From Mesostigma viride (Eukaryota; Streptophyta; Mesostigmatophyceae; Mesostigmatales; Mesostigmataceae), in NCBI GenBank assembly GCA_009746045.1, contig RPFO01000080.1:11966670-12006550 (forward strand): a stretch of 39,881 nt of DNA, written 5' to 3'. Below the pieces are notes generated by a model. It was not told the origin of the DNA. It saw only the letters and a list, made by a program, of their open reading frames with translations, and did not search any database. Shown in pieces: positions 21,901-39,881 of this stretch; the stretch's first letter is position 1, and every line of letters starts with the position of its first letter. A program made the translations under genes and the position numbers.

Positions 21901-24900
21901 ACTGCTTGTCACTCTCTTTGGACACCCACGGTGCTGTCCACTCTCGTTGGCAGACCCACTGTGCCGCCATGCCGTGATATTAATTGAATATGACAACAAT
22001 TCATTCTCATCAAGGCCTTAATTTTGACACCCACCACCACAGCCCACCCCACCCCGCTCTCTCCAGCAACCGTTCCACCCAGCGACCTCAAGGGTTTATC
22101 TCTCCCCGGCCCCCCACAACTCCCCCCACTATTCACTCCACCCACCTTCCTCTCGTGCTTGTCCGACCCCCCCACCTCCCTCAGTTGTACTGAGTAGAAC
22201 TACACAGTACAACTCCCTCCACCGGTTGTTCTTCCATCACAAAACACCCACCTCCGTCCAGCAGTTGTTCTTCCATGCATCACAAAACACCCACCTACCC
22301 CCCCCCGGTTGTTATTCCGTCACAAAACACCCACCTCCCTCCACCGGTTGTTCCAAAGTTTGGACACAATGAAGAGCTCCTCTCGCCTGAGCGGCTTCTG
22401 CTTCTGGGAGAGGCACGCCGCAAGCACCTGAGGGAGGGAGGGATGGGGCCAGACAAGCGGTGAGCGGGGGGATGGGGCGCGATTGGTAAACCAGCCATTG
22501 GGTGGTATAGGTAGGGGGGACGAAGCAGCAGGGGTGGCCGCAGATACGCTGAGCAGCAGGAATGGGTAGACAGGCGATCGAAGCCAGGAAACTCAAGGCA
22601 GGAGAAAGCACTTGATAAGAAACACGCGAATGAGGGCACATGCCCTCTGGATGTCTGTGGGCAGTCTCCATGAATGACGCCACACATAAAGAAGATATCC
22701 ACGTAGAAGATATCCCCGTAGAAGATTCAAGATATCCACATGCGGTATACCACAGCCATCCACGGGTCCTAGAAGTGATGTACCATGCGAGGTGGCTAGA
22801 CTGTGCAAGGGGTGAAGACAGTGTTGGCAAATACGTCGCGAAGAATCACACGTCAGGGTATGTTACGCGGTTTACGAGGTAGGTAGCGCAAGCGATGGAT
22901 GTAGAGCACCAAATGGGACCGTTGGTTAGTTAGTGGCAAAAGAAATAGAAATGATTACTACACAGTAGAACACCCGCAAGCAATTGGCAATGTCAACATC
23001 GACAAGCAATGGGCAATGTCAGCATCGACAAGCAATGGGCAATGTCAGCATCAACGAGCATGCACTGTGGCGCGTGCCACAACAAAAAAGGTTTTTAGAA
23101 TGGGAAAACTAAAGCGGAGAGGTTAAGAAAAGCCATTGAGCAGCTGCCAACTGCTAGTCTTTTGGCCTCATGACTTGCATACATACTGCCAACAGCTAGT
23201 CTTTTGGCCTCATGACTTGCATACATACTGCCAACAGCTAGTCTTTTGCCCTCATGACTTGCAAACATACTGCCAACAGCTAGTCTTTTGCCCTCATGAC
23301 TTGCATACATACTGCCAACAGCTAGTCTTTTGGCCTCATGACTTGCATACATACTGCCAACAGCTAGTCTTTTGCCCTCATGACTTGCATACATACTGCC
23401 AACAGCTAGTCTTTTGGCCTCATGACTTGCATACATACTGCCAACAGCTAGTCTTTTGCCCTCATGACTTGCATACATACTGCCAACAGCTAGTCTTTTG
23501 CCCTCATGACTTCCAAACATACTGCCAACAGCTAGTCTTTTGCCCTCATGACTTGCAAACACAGCTTGCGCATTCCTGGACTCACCAAGCATTCACGAAT
23601 CATGGACTTGTGGAGACTGTTGTAAGTGTTTGAAATCGTCACACTACAAACAAGACAATTGTGCAGGGGTACAACATATATAGTCATGACTTGTGAAGCT
23701 GCGGCCTGCCATTGTGCTTGAGCTTGTGGCCATCCTTCATTTGCAGGATTGGGAGGGCATGGGGCATGTGCTCAAGGCAACATGTGCGCCAACAAAGGGG
23801 TGGTAGACGTGCTTGGCACCTCGCATGCATGGGTGGCGACCCACCTGCAACACCTGGGATGCATGCACGGGCTGGGTGGATGCACGCCTTGCCAATTGTG
23901 AAACCCACACAACCTGCACCTACCTTGCCAACTGTCAAACCCACACAACCTGCGCGCATCTTGTGAACTGTCAAACACACACAACGTGCGCCCATCTTGT
24001 CAATTATCAAACATACACAACCTGCGCACGCGCTTATACTGCAAGCACACGCCTTGCCAACCGTCAAACACATGTCAATCTGCACATACCTTGCCAACAT
24101 GCGCCTCATTCCCGTAGACAGCAGCGCAGTCGATGTGCCTGACACATCGTGGCCGCGGGAATACAAACGAAATCGGGGGTTGCCAGTTTGGTGTTGGCAC
24201 AGCCGTGACATCAACGACACGCATAATTAAACGACGTCAGTTTTCAAGGTGCTTCTACTAGAATATGACCCATCCTCGAGTGAAGGAAAGCTGCAGCGTA
24301 CGTAGTGAGCGTACCGGCGCAGGAAGACACTGCTTGTTTGACGTAAATTCATCAGTCACAGTAAATAACCGGGGCGACTTGACATCTCTTACTAGGGACA
24401 CGGTCGCTCGGACGCTACCCGACTGGCAGCTCCCCCGCTAGAGCTAACTAAACCAGGACAAGATCATGAGACAAGTAGCTGCATAACAAGATTAATTACA
24501 GGTAAATTCTCCTGAAAGACACATGGAAATTCATTGTACGTGAAATATTCACGAAACTTGGTAGAAAACTACCCATGGATGCTCAATTTCATCCTGTCTA
24601 CAAACTCGAGTGCAGGATAAAGCACAAACAGCGTGCACTGGTTCCTACCTGTACCCAGCTTCAAGGATGGCGGTCCGCACAGCATCATCCAGACGGTCCT
24701 CCGGAATTTGGTAAGTCCCCAAGCCGACCAAGGGCATGTGAACACCCGGCCGCAGCGTAACTTTATCCGGAAGTGCTGCAGCCTTGGCCACTGTTTGTCG
24801 GGATGTGAAGGGGTTTCGCTGAATTGCTGCTGGGACTAACCAACGTGCGGACAACGGACGCCGTGTCCCGAGAAACTCGCATCTTTGCGTCGAGGCGACG

Positions 24901-24947
24901 GCATAGTGCGATTCTGTCGACAAGCACGCCATTGCTTGCGAAAGCAT
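15984..24947 (-). CDS. aldo-keto reductase, seven exons, probably organelle-targeted
   Basis: An NADPH-dependent carbonyl reductase of the aldo-keto reductase (TIM-barrel) family. Exons on the minus strand: 24947-24649, 24138-24090, 22427-22335, 20006-19881, 18175-18047, 16900-16742, 16178-15984. All introns are GT-AG, phases agree, and the product is 349 residues. Residues 1-62 are Ser/Ala/Arg-rich, like a transit peptide. The domain starts MPLVGLGTYQIPEDRLDDA. The full catalytic tetrad is present: Asp103 and Tyr108 in HIDCAAVYGNE, Lys139 in LFIVSKLW, His170 in MVHWPL. TIAVSNFTLKDL and VEVHPYLQQREML are family signatures. IPKSLSLDRLKKN near the end is the NADPH-phosphate site. The 3-4 join (LWNNRWRE/VRAAAEQSL) is about two residues shorter than usual, so a microexon is possible. 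Substrate cannot be told. Four of its junctions are duplicated inside the introns. Confidence 0.9.
16965..17215 (+). repeat. imperfect 23-26 bp minisatellite in the last-but-one intron
   Basis: About ten copies built on catgacaacacaacttcacg with ccatcatg or cgtcatg spacers. It lies in the intron between reductase exons 5 and 6, close to the acceptor side of exon 6. Confidence 0.75.
18225..18262 (-). repeat. diverged copy of the start of reductase exon 5
   Basis: On the minus strand this reads gacgcatggcgcgaggtgga, then gaagctc, translating DAWREVEKLIES. The true exon start 60-80 bp further on reads DTWLEMEKLQEA. The copy has agccg in place of the acceptor acag. It is a decoy or ancestral duplicate of the exon edge. 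Confidence 0.75.
18595..19075 (+). repeat. 10-bp minisatellite (cattactagt)n
   Basis: About 48 copies of a 10-bp unit with point variants (cactactagt, cattactggt). It lies in the intron between reductase exons 4 and 5. The array contains many SpeI-type actagt palindromes. Confidence 0.9.
19757..19800 (-). repeat. decoy copy of the end of reductase exon 4 with its 5' splice site
   Basis: On the minus strand it reads SMDKDERANIQ followed by gtgggtagg. The true exon end, 120 bp earlier, reads SLDKDDRANIK followed by gtgggtggg. The changes preserve the reading frame and most amino acids. Confidence 0.8.
20321..21332 (+). repeat. 22-bp minisatellite, about 46 copies
   Basis: The unit is gtatactaggaaggatcata plus ta, with substitutions such as cctata for catata. 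It fills about 1 kb of the 2.3-kb intron between reductase exons 3 and 4. The unit contains the palindromes gtatac and ggatcc/ggatca. Confidence 0.95.
22209..22334 (-). repeat. tandem copies of the end of reductase exon 3 with 5' splice site
   Basis: Three further copies of the block ggaacaaccggtggagggag, then gtgggtgttttgtgac, follow the true junction at 22335/22334. The copies vary, and the third ends in gttgtactg. Two keep a usable gtgggt or gtaggt donor. Confidence 0.75.
22979..23061 (+). repeat. 26-bp tandem repeat, three copies
   Basis: The unit is gcaatgggcaatgtcagcat plus cgacaa, in the intron between reductase exons 2 and 3. Confidence 0.8.
23146..23563 (+). repeat. 42-bp minisatellite, ten copies
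   Basis: The unit begins gccaacagctagtcttttgg and ends catacatact. Since 42 is a multiple of three and the unit has no stop in one frame of each strand, it reads as a 14-residue repeat both ways (CQQLVF and ASHEGKRLAVGSM types). Its place inside the reductase intron argues against translation. Confidence 0.9.
23884..24089 (-). repeat. tandem copies of the reductase exon 2 end and donor
   Basis: Five diverged copies of about 35-60 bp follow the true junction at 24090/24089. Each centres on ttggcaag or ttgacaag, followed by g-rich donor-like sequence, and each contains gttgtgtgggtttgacag. One copy keeps a good gtaggt donor (at about 23921). Confidence 0.7.
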
Positions 24948-27220
24948 GGGTACAAATTACCAAACACGTAAAATGATGTTGGTGGGTGTCATGTCACACT
25001 ACTAGCCTAACAAAAATATTGGGTTGGGTTAATTCCCAGCTACTTGATCACGCGACAAAAGACTGCATCTGAGCGATCGCGAAGATCTTGCGTTTCTGCC
25101 CAGCGCGCACAGGCAAACCTTATAGGTACCGCTGCACCCGCCACGTCCTATACAGGCCGAACGGTCGGACAAGTGTGCAGATGATACGGCATGGAAACCG
25201 CGGTCACATCCAAATTTTGTACTCCTAGCCTGCTCCTAGTAGGTTTCCACACTGCAAAAACGAACCAATAATGGCGCACCGATACAACAACCGCCGCGCA
25301 CTTGGCCGGGCTCTACGTACATGCACTATGGATTCTCTGCTGCCCATGTGCGGCGTGGGACACAAGTCACAACAACAACAACCACATGCACTGGTGTGTG
25401 TGTGCCCACCTTCATTAGGATTCGCTGATACTCATTTCCCCTCTCACCTCTTTGGTCCATAATTGGCTAATAAAATATACCCATTTCCCCGAAACAACCA
25501 CATGCACTATGCAGTCAGGGTTTTCAAGTCAGCCATCACCGTGAGAGTCTTCTGGCATCCAAGCTTGAAGCGCCAGGCCCGGCCTAGGCATTAACACCTA
25601 CCGTACGCCCCCGCCCCTCGTCACTTGGCCCAGGTGAATTGCGGCGCGGCGCAGGGCCGGCTATGGCGCCATATGCTAACCTTTGCTGACGAACCTGAAC
25701 CTTCGCTCGGTCCACAATGCGAGTCTCAGTCCACAAATGTCCAAGTCTCGAGCTAGACCAAACGACGCACGGGGCAGCAGTACACCCTGGCGAGCAGACT
25801 GCACATACTGAAAGTATTTTCTTGCCTTGCCAGTACCATCGCGTGCGTTGCCAGCGCAACTCCATAGCAAATTCAGAAACGGAATGTTACTGATGGGCTC
25901 TTCTTGTTTTTATAGATTTTCTTTACACCGACTTAATTTGGACCAAGTCTAACACCCAGGCTGGCCTATAGACAGAGCAGTAAATATGGGATGCATGAAA
26001 GTCGAGTGGGCGAATTAGGCTTGATGGAAAGATGAGGATAATTGTTTGAATTGCAGCCTGAACATCACAATGGTACGTTCGGACTTTGACCCTAAGGTAC
26101 TCAGGACATTATACGGTTGCGTCCATAGTTCAATTACACCGTTAAGAATGACGTATATTTTGGAAACTGCCAACGTACTGTACACCTTGTTGTAATTGCT
26201 ACGTAGCTGGATGGCTTGGAAGTACGCCCTTGCTTTTAACGCAGTTTGGGGCCTTGCCTTGTGTTGCGTGATACGGGCCTTGCTGAGTGTTCTGTGCCAT
26301 GCATAAAACGTCAGTCTCGCTGCTTTGTTAGGAATACACGCGTATACGTCGGTGCAGTTTCTGCTTTAATCGCCGTATCGCGTATGAGGGCGTCCAATCA
26401 AGCGTCTTTTGACACCTGTACATCCCGTGATATGCATTACGCAAATATGCGAATCGGGCAGAATGAACCACAGACGAAGCATGACGTGTATGCGTTGGCA
26501 GCGTATGCCCCACTGAGATGCGTGGGGTCAACTATGCTTTGCACGTGCATGGCTGGGCAAATGGAGTTGTACTCTGAACGGATAGGCTGGAATGTATACT
26601 TGAATACTATGGAACGTTTTTTTTTTTTTTCCCCTATCACAACCAGGTTTCTTACTCGTCAGGCACTTGCCGTCATATCTGCTCACGAATGTTATAGCTT
26701 CTAGAGGCCGAGATGCGTGTATATGTCTTTTTCAGTGGCCATTACAGGCAACCGTTGTGGTTTTGGCGACAGCTGCAGCGTCGTGGCGTGCAATGGCCAG
26801 TATTATTGTTTGCTGCAGTTGTGGGGGGGCTCATCTGTTTCAGTCTTGTGGGCCATGAGCCTTTCTTGCCTCCTTAAATCTCTATGGTTACATGAGCTTG
26901 GTGGATGTATGTTCCTGACAGTTGTAGCTCGTCGTTGCGGGCGCAAGGACGTCTTCTCTTTCTGTTCTTCTCTTATCTTCCTCTCATCTTCCTCGTATCT
27001 TTTTCTTGTCTTCCAAAATGTGCTGCTTCATTCTTTGATGTTCCCTATTCCCATCCTCCCTGCCCCCTGCCCCCGGCCGCCGGCCGCCGGCCCCTGTCCC
27101 CCTGTCCCCATCTCTTTCGTGCCAGCTGTCGCGGTCCCGCTCATCCCACCCCCCCACAGACAAGCTTACCACGTTACAGTGACCTACAGTGATGCCTGCT
27201 GCCTGCTGTGCTTGTTGCCG
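24948..27220. other. intergenic region between divergent genes, nothing recognised
   Basis: This separates the reductase start (minus) from the DCN1-like gene (plus). Promoters for both should be here, but I cannot place them. A 12-bp T run sits at about 26619-26630. The frames 25865-25584 (minus) and 26246-26704 (plus) are open but show no motif. The missing first exon of the DCN1-like gene probably lies here or in the repeats that follow. Confidence 0.4.
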
Positions 27221-27227
27221 TGTTTGT

Positions 27228-27621
27228 GTGTGCCAGAATAAGTTGTTCACTGCATTGTAGTGGCCATACAGTGATGGCTTCCATTGGTGCGCGTTGTCCC
27301 CCCTTCCATCTGCGTGTGCCAGAACAAGCTGTTGACCGTGTTGTGGTGATGAGAACGAACACTGTATGTGTACCCTGTACTTTGATGTGTGTGCCAGAAC
27401 AAGCTGTTGACCGTGTTGTGGTGATGAGAACGAACACTGTATGTGTACCCTGTACTTTGATGTGTGTGCCAGAACAAGCTGTTGACCGTGTTGTGGTGAT
27501 GAGAACGAGCACTGGATGTGTACCCTGTACTTTGATGTGTGTGCCAGAACAAGCTCGAGGTGTCGGTGTGGCTGATGGACTCTGATTGTCACCAACGCCG
27601 TGCCTTGTCTGCGTGTGTCAG

Positions 27622-27633
<12 letters not shown>
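27228..27633 (+). repeat. 75-bp tandem array of a 3' splice site and exon start
   Basis: Six copies of tgtgccagaacaagct, with cag at 27234, 27320, 27395, 27470, 27545 and 27619. The last four spacings are 75, 75, 75 and 74 bp. Only the last copy continues into the conserved coding sequence NKLTRPQKEK. The middle three units are nearly identical over the full 75 bp. Confidence 0.85.
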
Positions 27634-36155
<8,522 letters not shown>

Positions 36156-36499
36156 GTGAGCACCCTTTGCCCTTTTTTTGAGTGTCTGTGTGAGAGCTAG
36201 CCGACCCACTGTGAAATCGGCGCTGCCTCGTTGTTCAGGCAAGCAGCACGCCCATTGTGTGTGCTGGCAGCGGCTTTTTCGTGTGGGTGGGTGGCACCCC
36301 TTTGTGCGGGTGGAGTGGCACGTGGATAGCATCTTCGTGCCTTGGTTGGGTGTGGTAGTGGTCGTAGCACTGTTACAACCTTGGCTGCCACTTCGCGTTT
36401 TTTTTGTGAATCCTGGGCTGGGGTGTGACTCTTGTGGCTGCTTATGCGACCCTATGTGTGCCTCCTTTAGTGGCTTTCTATGTGGGGTTATATGTGACT

Positions 36500-36882
36500 C
36501 TCTCTCTCTCTCTCTCTGTCTCCTCTCTCTCTCTCTCCTCCCCTCCCCTCCCTCTCTCTCTCTCTCCCCTCTCCCTCTCCCTCCCCTCTCCCTCCCTCTC
36601 CCTCTCCCTCTCCCTCTCCCTCTCCCTCTCCCTCTCCCTCTCCCTCTCCCTCTCCTCTCCCTCTCCCTCTCTCCTCTCCCTCTCCCTCTCCCTCTCCCTC
36701 TCCTCTCTCTCTCCCTCTCCCTCTCCCTCTCCCTCTCCCTCTCCCTCTCCTCTCCCTCTCCCTCCTCTCTCCTCTCCCTCTCCCTCTCCCTCTCCCTCTC
36801 CCTCTCCCTCTCCCTCTCCCTCTCCCTCTCCCTCTCCCTCTCCCTCTCCCTCCCTCTCCCTCTCCTCTCCCTCTCTCCTCTA
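36500..36882 (+). repeat. (CT/CTCTCC)n pyrimidine tract
   Basis: About 380 bp of pure C and T with a dominant ctctcc unit. It lies downstream of the last recognised DCN1 exon, probably in its next intron. Long purine/pyrimidine mirror stretches of this kind can form triplex DNA. Confidence 0.95.
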
Positions 36883-37276
36883 AAAGAGAGATCATGCCTC
36901 ACACGGCTGCCCTTGCTTGGCTAGCGCGCGTTCAAATAAGGGCCATGCGTATTTAGGACCTTCAGCTGTGTGGTCTTCGCGCATGCTGGCCGATCCAGCC
37001 CTTTACAGCCCTTACAGCGTACACGGTGCTGGCGCTACATACCACCGCCCCTTGCTGCTGTGTGCAAAGGTTTTTTTCTCTGTTCCCCCAGTTGACCCCA
37101 TGGGCACATATCTCCGCCCTGGTCACGCTCACCGCGCCCACGCGCGTGCCGCCTGTCCCGCCCCGTGCTGTTACGTACGGTGCCCCCCCGCTGTGTTCAT
37201 GCGCTGACCATTGGAACGGTGTTTGACTGACGTATGAATGGTCAGACGTATGATATTCGTGTTCCGTGTGTAACAG
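36883..37276. other. no clear gene; possible weak exon
   Basis: After a good acceptor (cccccag at 37085-37091), a frame reads LTPWAHISALVTLTAPTRVP and stays open to about 37225. It could be an upstream exon of the cysteine-rich gene, but nothing supports it beyond the open frame. The expected last DCN1 exon is not seen here. Confidence 0.3.
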
Positions 37277-38545
37277 TACCAAGGGTTCCCCTCGACGTGT
37301 GTACTGCAATGACACGGAGGCGGATGATGGCGTGGATCAGGGCTGCGCGAACGCTATCAGCCATTTTACTTACACCATATTTGGTGAATATGTTCCGGCC
37401 CCCATCTGCTACACCGGCGCTGGAGATCCGAGCACCGGCGACCTGAGCCAGGGGGAACCTGCATTTAACATAACCGGCGTTACTGGCGCCAACACGACCT
37501 GCACAGGTGCGGTGTGGTGGGGTGTGCATGCGTGTGGCAAGTGGGTGATGTGGGCGTGGGGCCTTGCGCGCCGGATTATAAAGCTGGGGCCGAACGATGC
37601 ACTTTCGCGTGCTCTGTGGGCCAATCTTGCTGCCCCAGGGTTGGTTCCTCGGAATCTTTCTGACACTTGGTATTCCATGTAGTTGGAGGGAGGACTTTTG
37701 GTGTGCCCACTAGCGCGCAGCGGGCATCCAAAGGGCTTGGATGCGTTACTCTGCGCTGCGCATCCAAAGGGCAGCATCAATATTCGGTATTTATCCAAGT
37801 ATGGACTTGGTTTTCAAGGCATGTGAGTATGCACTCGGTTTCAAACGTGCCAGTGGACCGCATATTACACGCACTGCTGCTTGGCGAATGGCCGTGCCGG
37901 GTACTACTTTTCCCTATCCTGATTGTGACGTGTGAATGTGAGTAAGGTGACGTATGCCATGAGCGTGGGAGGACGCGTGGGCATCCTGCGCGTGGGCGCC
38001 GGCGAGTGCCCAATACTTTCCTTTGGCGTATGGATGCGTTTGCTTTCAGCATATGCCCACTTGATTGTGGTAGAATCGCGTGTGTGTGCGCGCCCGCGAG
38101 CAACCGTATGCTGCTTGGCGAAGATGGAGCAGCCGGTGGCCTTTAACTGTCGCTGTGCAAGCTGTGGATAGTGTACATTTGAATGGAGTGGGTGGTCACC
38201 TGGCGCGTCTGCCTTGCCTGTGAGGAAGTAGTCAACAAAAGGCCAGGGATGCGTTGGTGTTCCATAGTCCACGGCCAAGGCCAGCAAGCTACCACGTGGA
38301 TGCCCTCGTTCCATGTCTCTGATGCCGAACCGTCCCGTGGTTCGCGTCTTTCAAAAATGTCCGTGATGTTGCCCCCGCAGTGTGCCTGGACGATGTTGAC
38401 GGCGTGGGTCAGGACCTGGGCTGCCCGTCTGACACACCGTACTGCCGTGATTTTGACCCGGATGTTGTTGGCCGCTGGGAGGATGCGGTTGAGGAAGGTC
38501 TCGTGGGCAACAACGGCAACGGTTACTTTGGCATGTTTTGCGGAG
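37277..38545 (+). CDS. cysteine-rich repeat protein, two internal exons, probably extracellular
   Basis: The exons are 37277-37506 and 38381-38545. Donors are cacag/gtgcgg and gcggag/gtatga, the acceptor is cccccgcag, and the join is in phase (Gly or Val codon split G/TG). Each exon carries one unit of a Cys-rich motif: CNDTEADDGVDQGCANA, then PAPICYTG, then TTCTG; and CLDDVDGVGQDLGCPSDTPY, then CRDFDPD, then FGMFCG. The shared pattern is C-x-D-D-(x)n-G-V-(x)n-G-C-(x)n-P-x-C. Several N-x-T/S sites (NIT, NTT, NDT) fit a secreted glycoprotein. The acidic loops might bind Ca2+. I do not recognise a named family. More units probably lie upstream or downstream. Confidence 0.6.
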
Positions 38546-39061
38546 GTATGACTGAGGCGAGCGTTGTGTGTGTCACGGCAATTTCCGTTTGATGTGGCGC
38601 CATGGCATGGCAGACGCGCCAATGCCAGGCGCGCATGGAAGTTCCTGCTACTTGCTAGTAACCGGGTACCTTGGCAGTGAAGGCATATGTAGGCATCCAT
38701 GACAGCATGCGGCATGGTGGACGCCACGCGGGTCCCTTCACTCCTGTTTCTGAGTGGAAGAATGCAAGCGTGCTTTTTCACTGCGTACACCGATTAATCC
38801 AACAATCGCACCACCTGCCTTGAGTTGGGCACTCATGTTTCTGCTTGCGGAGCACTGGAGGTATTCCCCTGCGATGTGCTGTAACCATAGCAGCAAAAAG
38901 GCTGCTATGCTCACAGGCTTGAGTCAGAGGAATTGCCATCGGAGGGTACATGAGACTTACATACCAAGAGGAAGCGAAAAGAGCATTTTTTAAGAAAGAG
39001 CTTCACCCTGCAGCCAGGGAGCATCCGCGCCCAGCCCCCCTCACACAGCTGCCTCCTTGCT
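38546..39061. other. no gene recognised
   Basis: This begins as the intron after the cysteine-rich exon. I see no further Cys-rich unit and no other recognisable exon. Confidence 0.35.
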
Positions 39062-39113
39062 ATGCGCACATTCACGATCGCAACTGCTAGTGTACTTCTA
39101 GCTCAGGGCAAGG
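39062..39113 (+). CDS. possible first exon encoding a signal peptide
   Basis: ATG at 39062 opens MRTFTIATASVLLAQGK, a short basic start followed by a hydrophobic stretch and a small-residue end, as in secretory signal peptides. A strong 5' splice site follows at once (caagg/gtaagt, 39113/39114). The rest of the gene would lie beyond the window, with the minisatellite in its first intron. Alternatively this is a chance ORF. Confidence 0.3.
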
Positions 39114-39416
39114 GTAAGTTCTCCGCTGGTTGCGTTCGTGTTTGTATCAGCCAAGGGCTCCCGCGTCTCCCGACGGCCAGTTGTGAGCTCAAAGGAGGCA
39201 TCTTTTTACCATGGTATCTAACCCAGAGCGCCCCGGTCAGCGTCAGTCCTTAGGAGGATGATATTGATAGACGCGGATAAGATGTATTTATTAGCACACC
39301 GGGCCGCAGAGTCTGGCACTCGTCTTGCCTGCTCGTTTTAGTTAGCGTGCGCTCGGCGACCTGATTGGGGTTTTGGCATCATCGCGAACCCCGGCCGCCT
39401 GACTGTCAGCTGTCAA

Positions 39417-39878
39417 CATATCTCCTCCGTGCGACTGTCCGCTGGCATCTCCTCCGTGCGACTGTCCGCTGGCATCTCCTCCGTGTGACTGTCCGCTGGC
39501 ATCTCCTCCGTGTGACTGTCGCTGGCATCTCCTCCGTGTGACTGTCCGCTGGCATCTCCTCCGTGTGACTGTCCGCTGGCATCTCCTCCATGTGACTATC
39601 CGCTGGCATCTCCTCCGTGTGACTGTCCGCTGGCATCTCCTCGGTGTGACTGTCCGCTGGCATCTCCTCCATGTGACTGTCCGCTGGCATCTCCTCCGTG
39701 TGACTATCCGCTGGCATCCTCTCCGTGTGACTGTCCGCTGGCATCTCCTCCGTGCGACTGTCCGCAGTAACCTCCTCCGTGTGACTGTCCGCTGGCATCT
39801 CCTCCGTGCGACTGTCCGCTGGCATCTCCTCCGTGTGACTGTCCGCTGGCATCTCCTCCGTGTGACTGTCAGCAGTTT
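39417..39878 (-). repeat. 27-bp minisatellite, about 17 copies
   Basis: The unit is tctcctccgtgtgactgtcc plus gctggca. On the minus strand it reads as a nine-residue repeat MPADSHTEE, interrupted by one single-base deletion (39518) that shifts the frame to CQRTVTRRR. The array runs to the window end. Confidence 0.9.
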
Positions 39879-39881
39879 TTC

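Noticed and set aside
23095-23633. 165-residue repeat proteins on both strands
   Set aside because: The 42-bp unit happens to lack stops. It lies inside an intron of the reductase, and there is no start or splice context.
26984-27595. 203-residue minus-strand repeat protein
   Set aside because: This is the shadow of the 75-bp splice-site array of the plus-strand DCN1-like gene.
37645-37682. Segment RNLSDTWYSM as the missing last DCN1 exon
   Set aside because: Only the DTW word fits. It ends at once in a stop, has no acceptor, and lies after the first cysteine-rich exon.

Overview
This is nuclear DNA from a eukaryote, most probably a green alga. The genes are split by GT-AG introns. A DCN1-like gene matches the land-plant form of the family, as recalled, including the LVLSWHMKA and GQKSLALDTALGMWQL segments. 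Introns and intergenic DNA are packed with micro- and minisatellites, and the non-LTR retrotransposons end in (TTAA)n tails. The repeat-heavy style recalls large chlorophycean genomes such as Haematococcus, but the species is an inference.

Layout. 1-2685 holds the last exon of a hybrid histidine kinase (end of the ATPase domain, a low-complexity linker with polyQ, then a receiver domain). 3490-9020 is a nest of LINE copies: 3'-end fragments, one reverse-transcriptase segment broken by a 493-bp MITE-like element, a 331-bp inverted repeat around that segment, a tRNA-like fragment, and reverse-strand LINE pieces. 9060-15700 is mostly non-coding. Palindrome-rich inverted repeats bound it at 9731 and 15574, and it contains one candidate two-exon gene (13592-13096). 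15984-24947 (minus) is a complete seven-exon aldo-keto reductase with all four catalytic residues. 27622-36155 (plus) is a DCN1-like (cullin neddylation) gene with six recognised exons; its first exon, one short internal segment and its last exon were not found. 37277-38545 holds two exons of a cysteine-rich, probably extracellular protein. The window ends with a possible signal-peptide exon and a 27-bp minisatellite.

The genes do not form an operon or an evident pathway. The aldo-keto reductase and the DCN1-like gene are divergently oriented across about 2.3 kb.

The most striking signal is structural. At about ten splice junctions in three genes, the exon edge and its splice site are tandemly repeated inside the neighbouring intron, with two to six copies spaced roughly 60-120 bp. 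The introns therefore carry rows of decoy splice sites. Most introns also hold their own private minisatellite.
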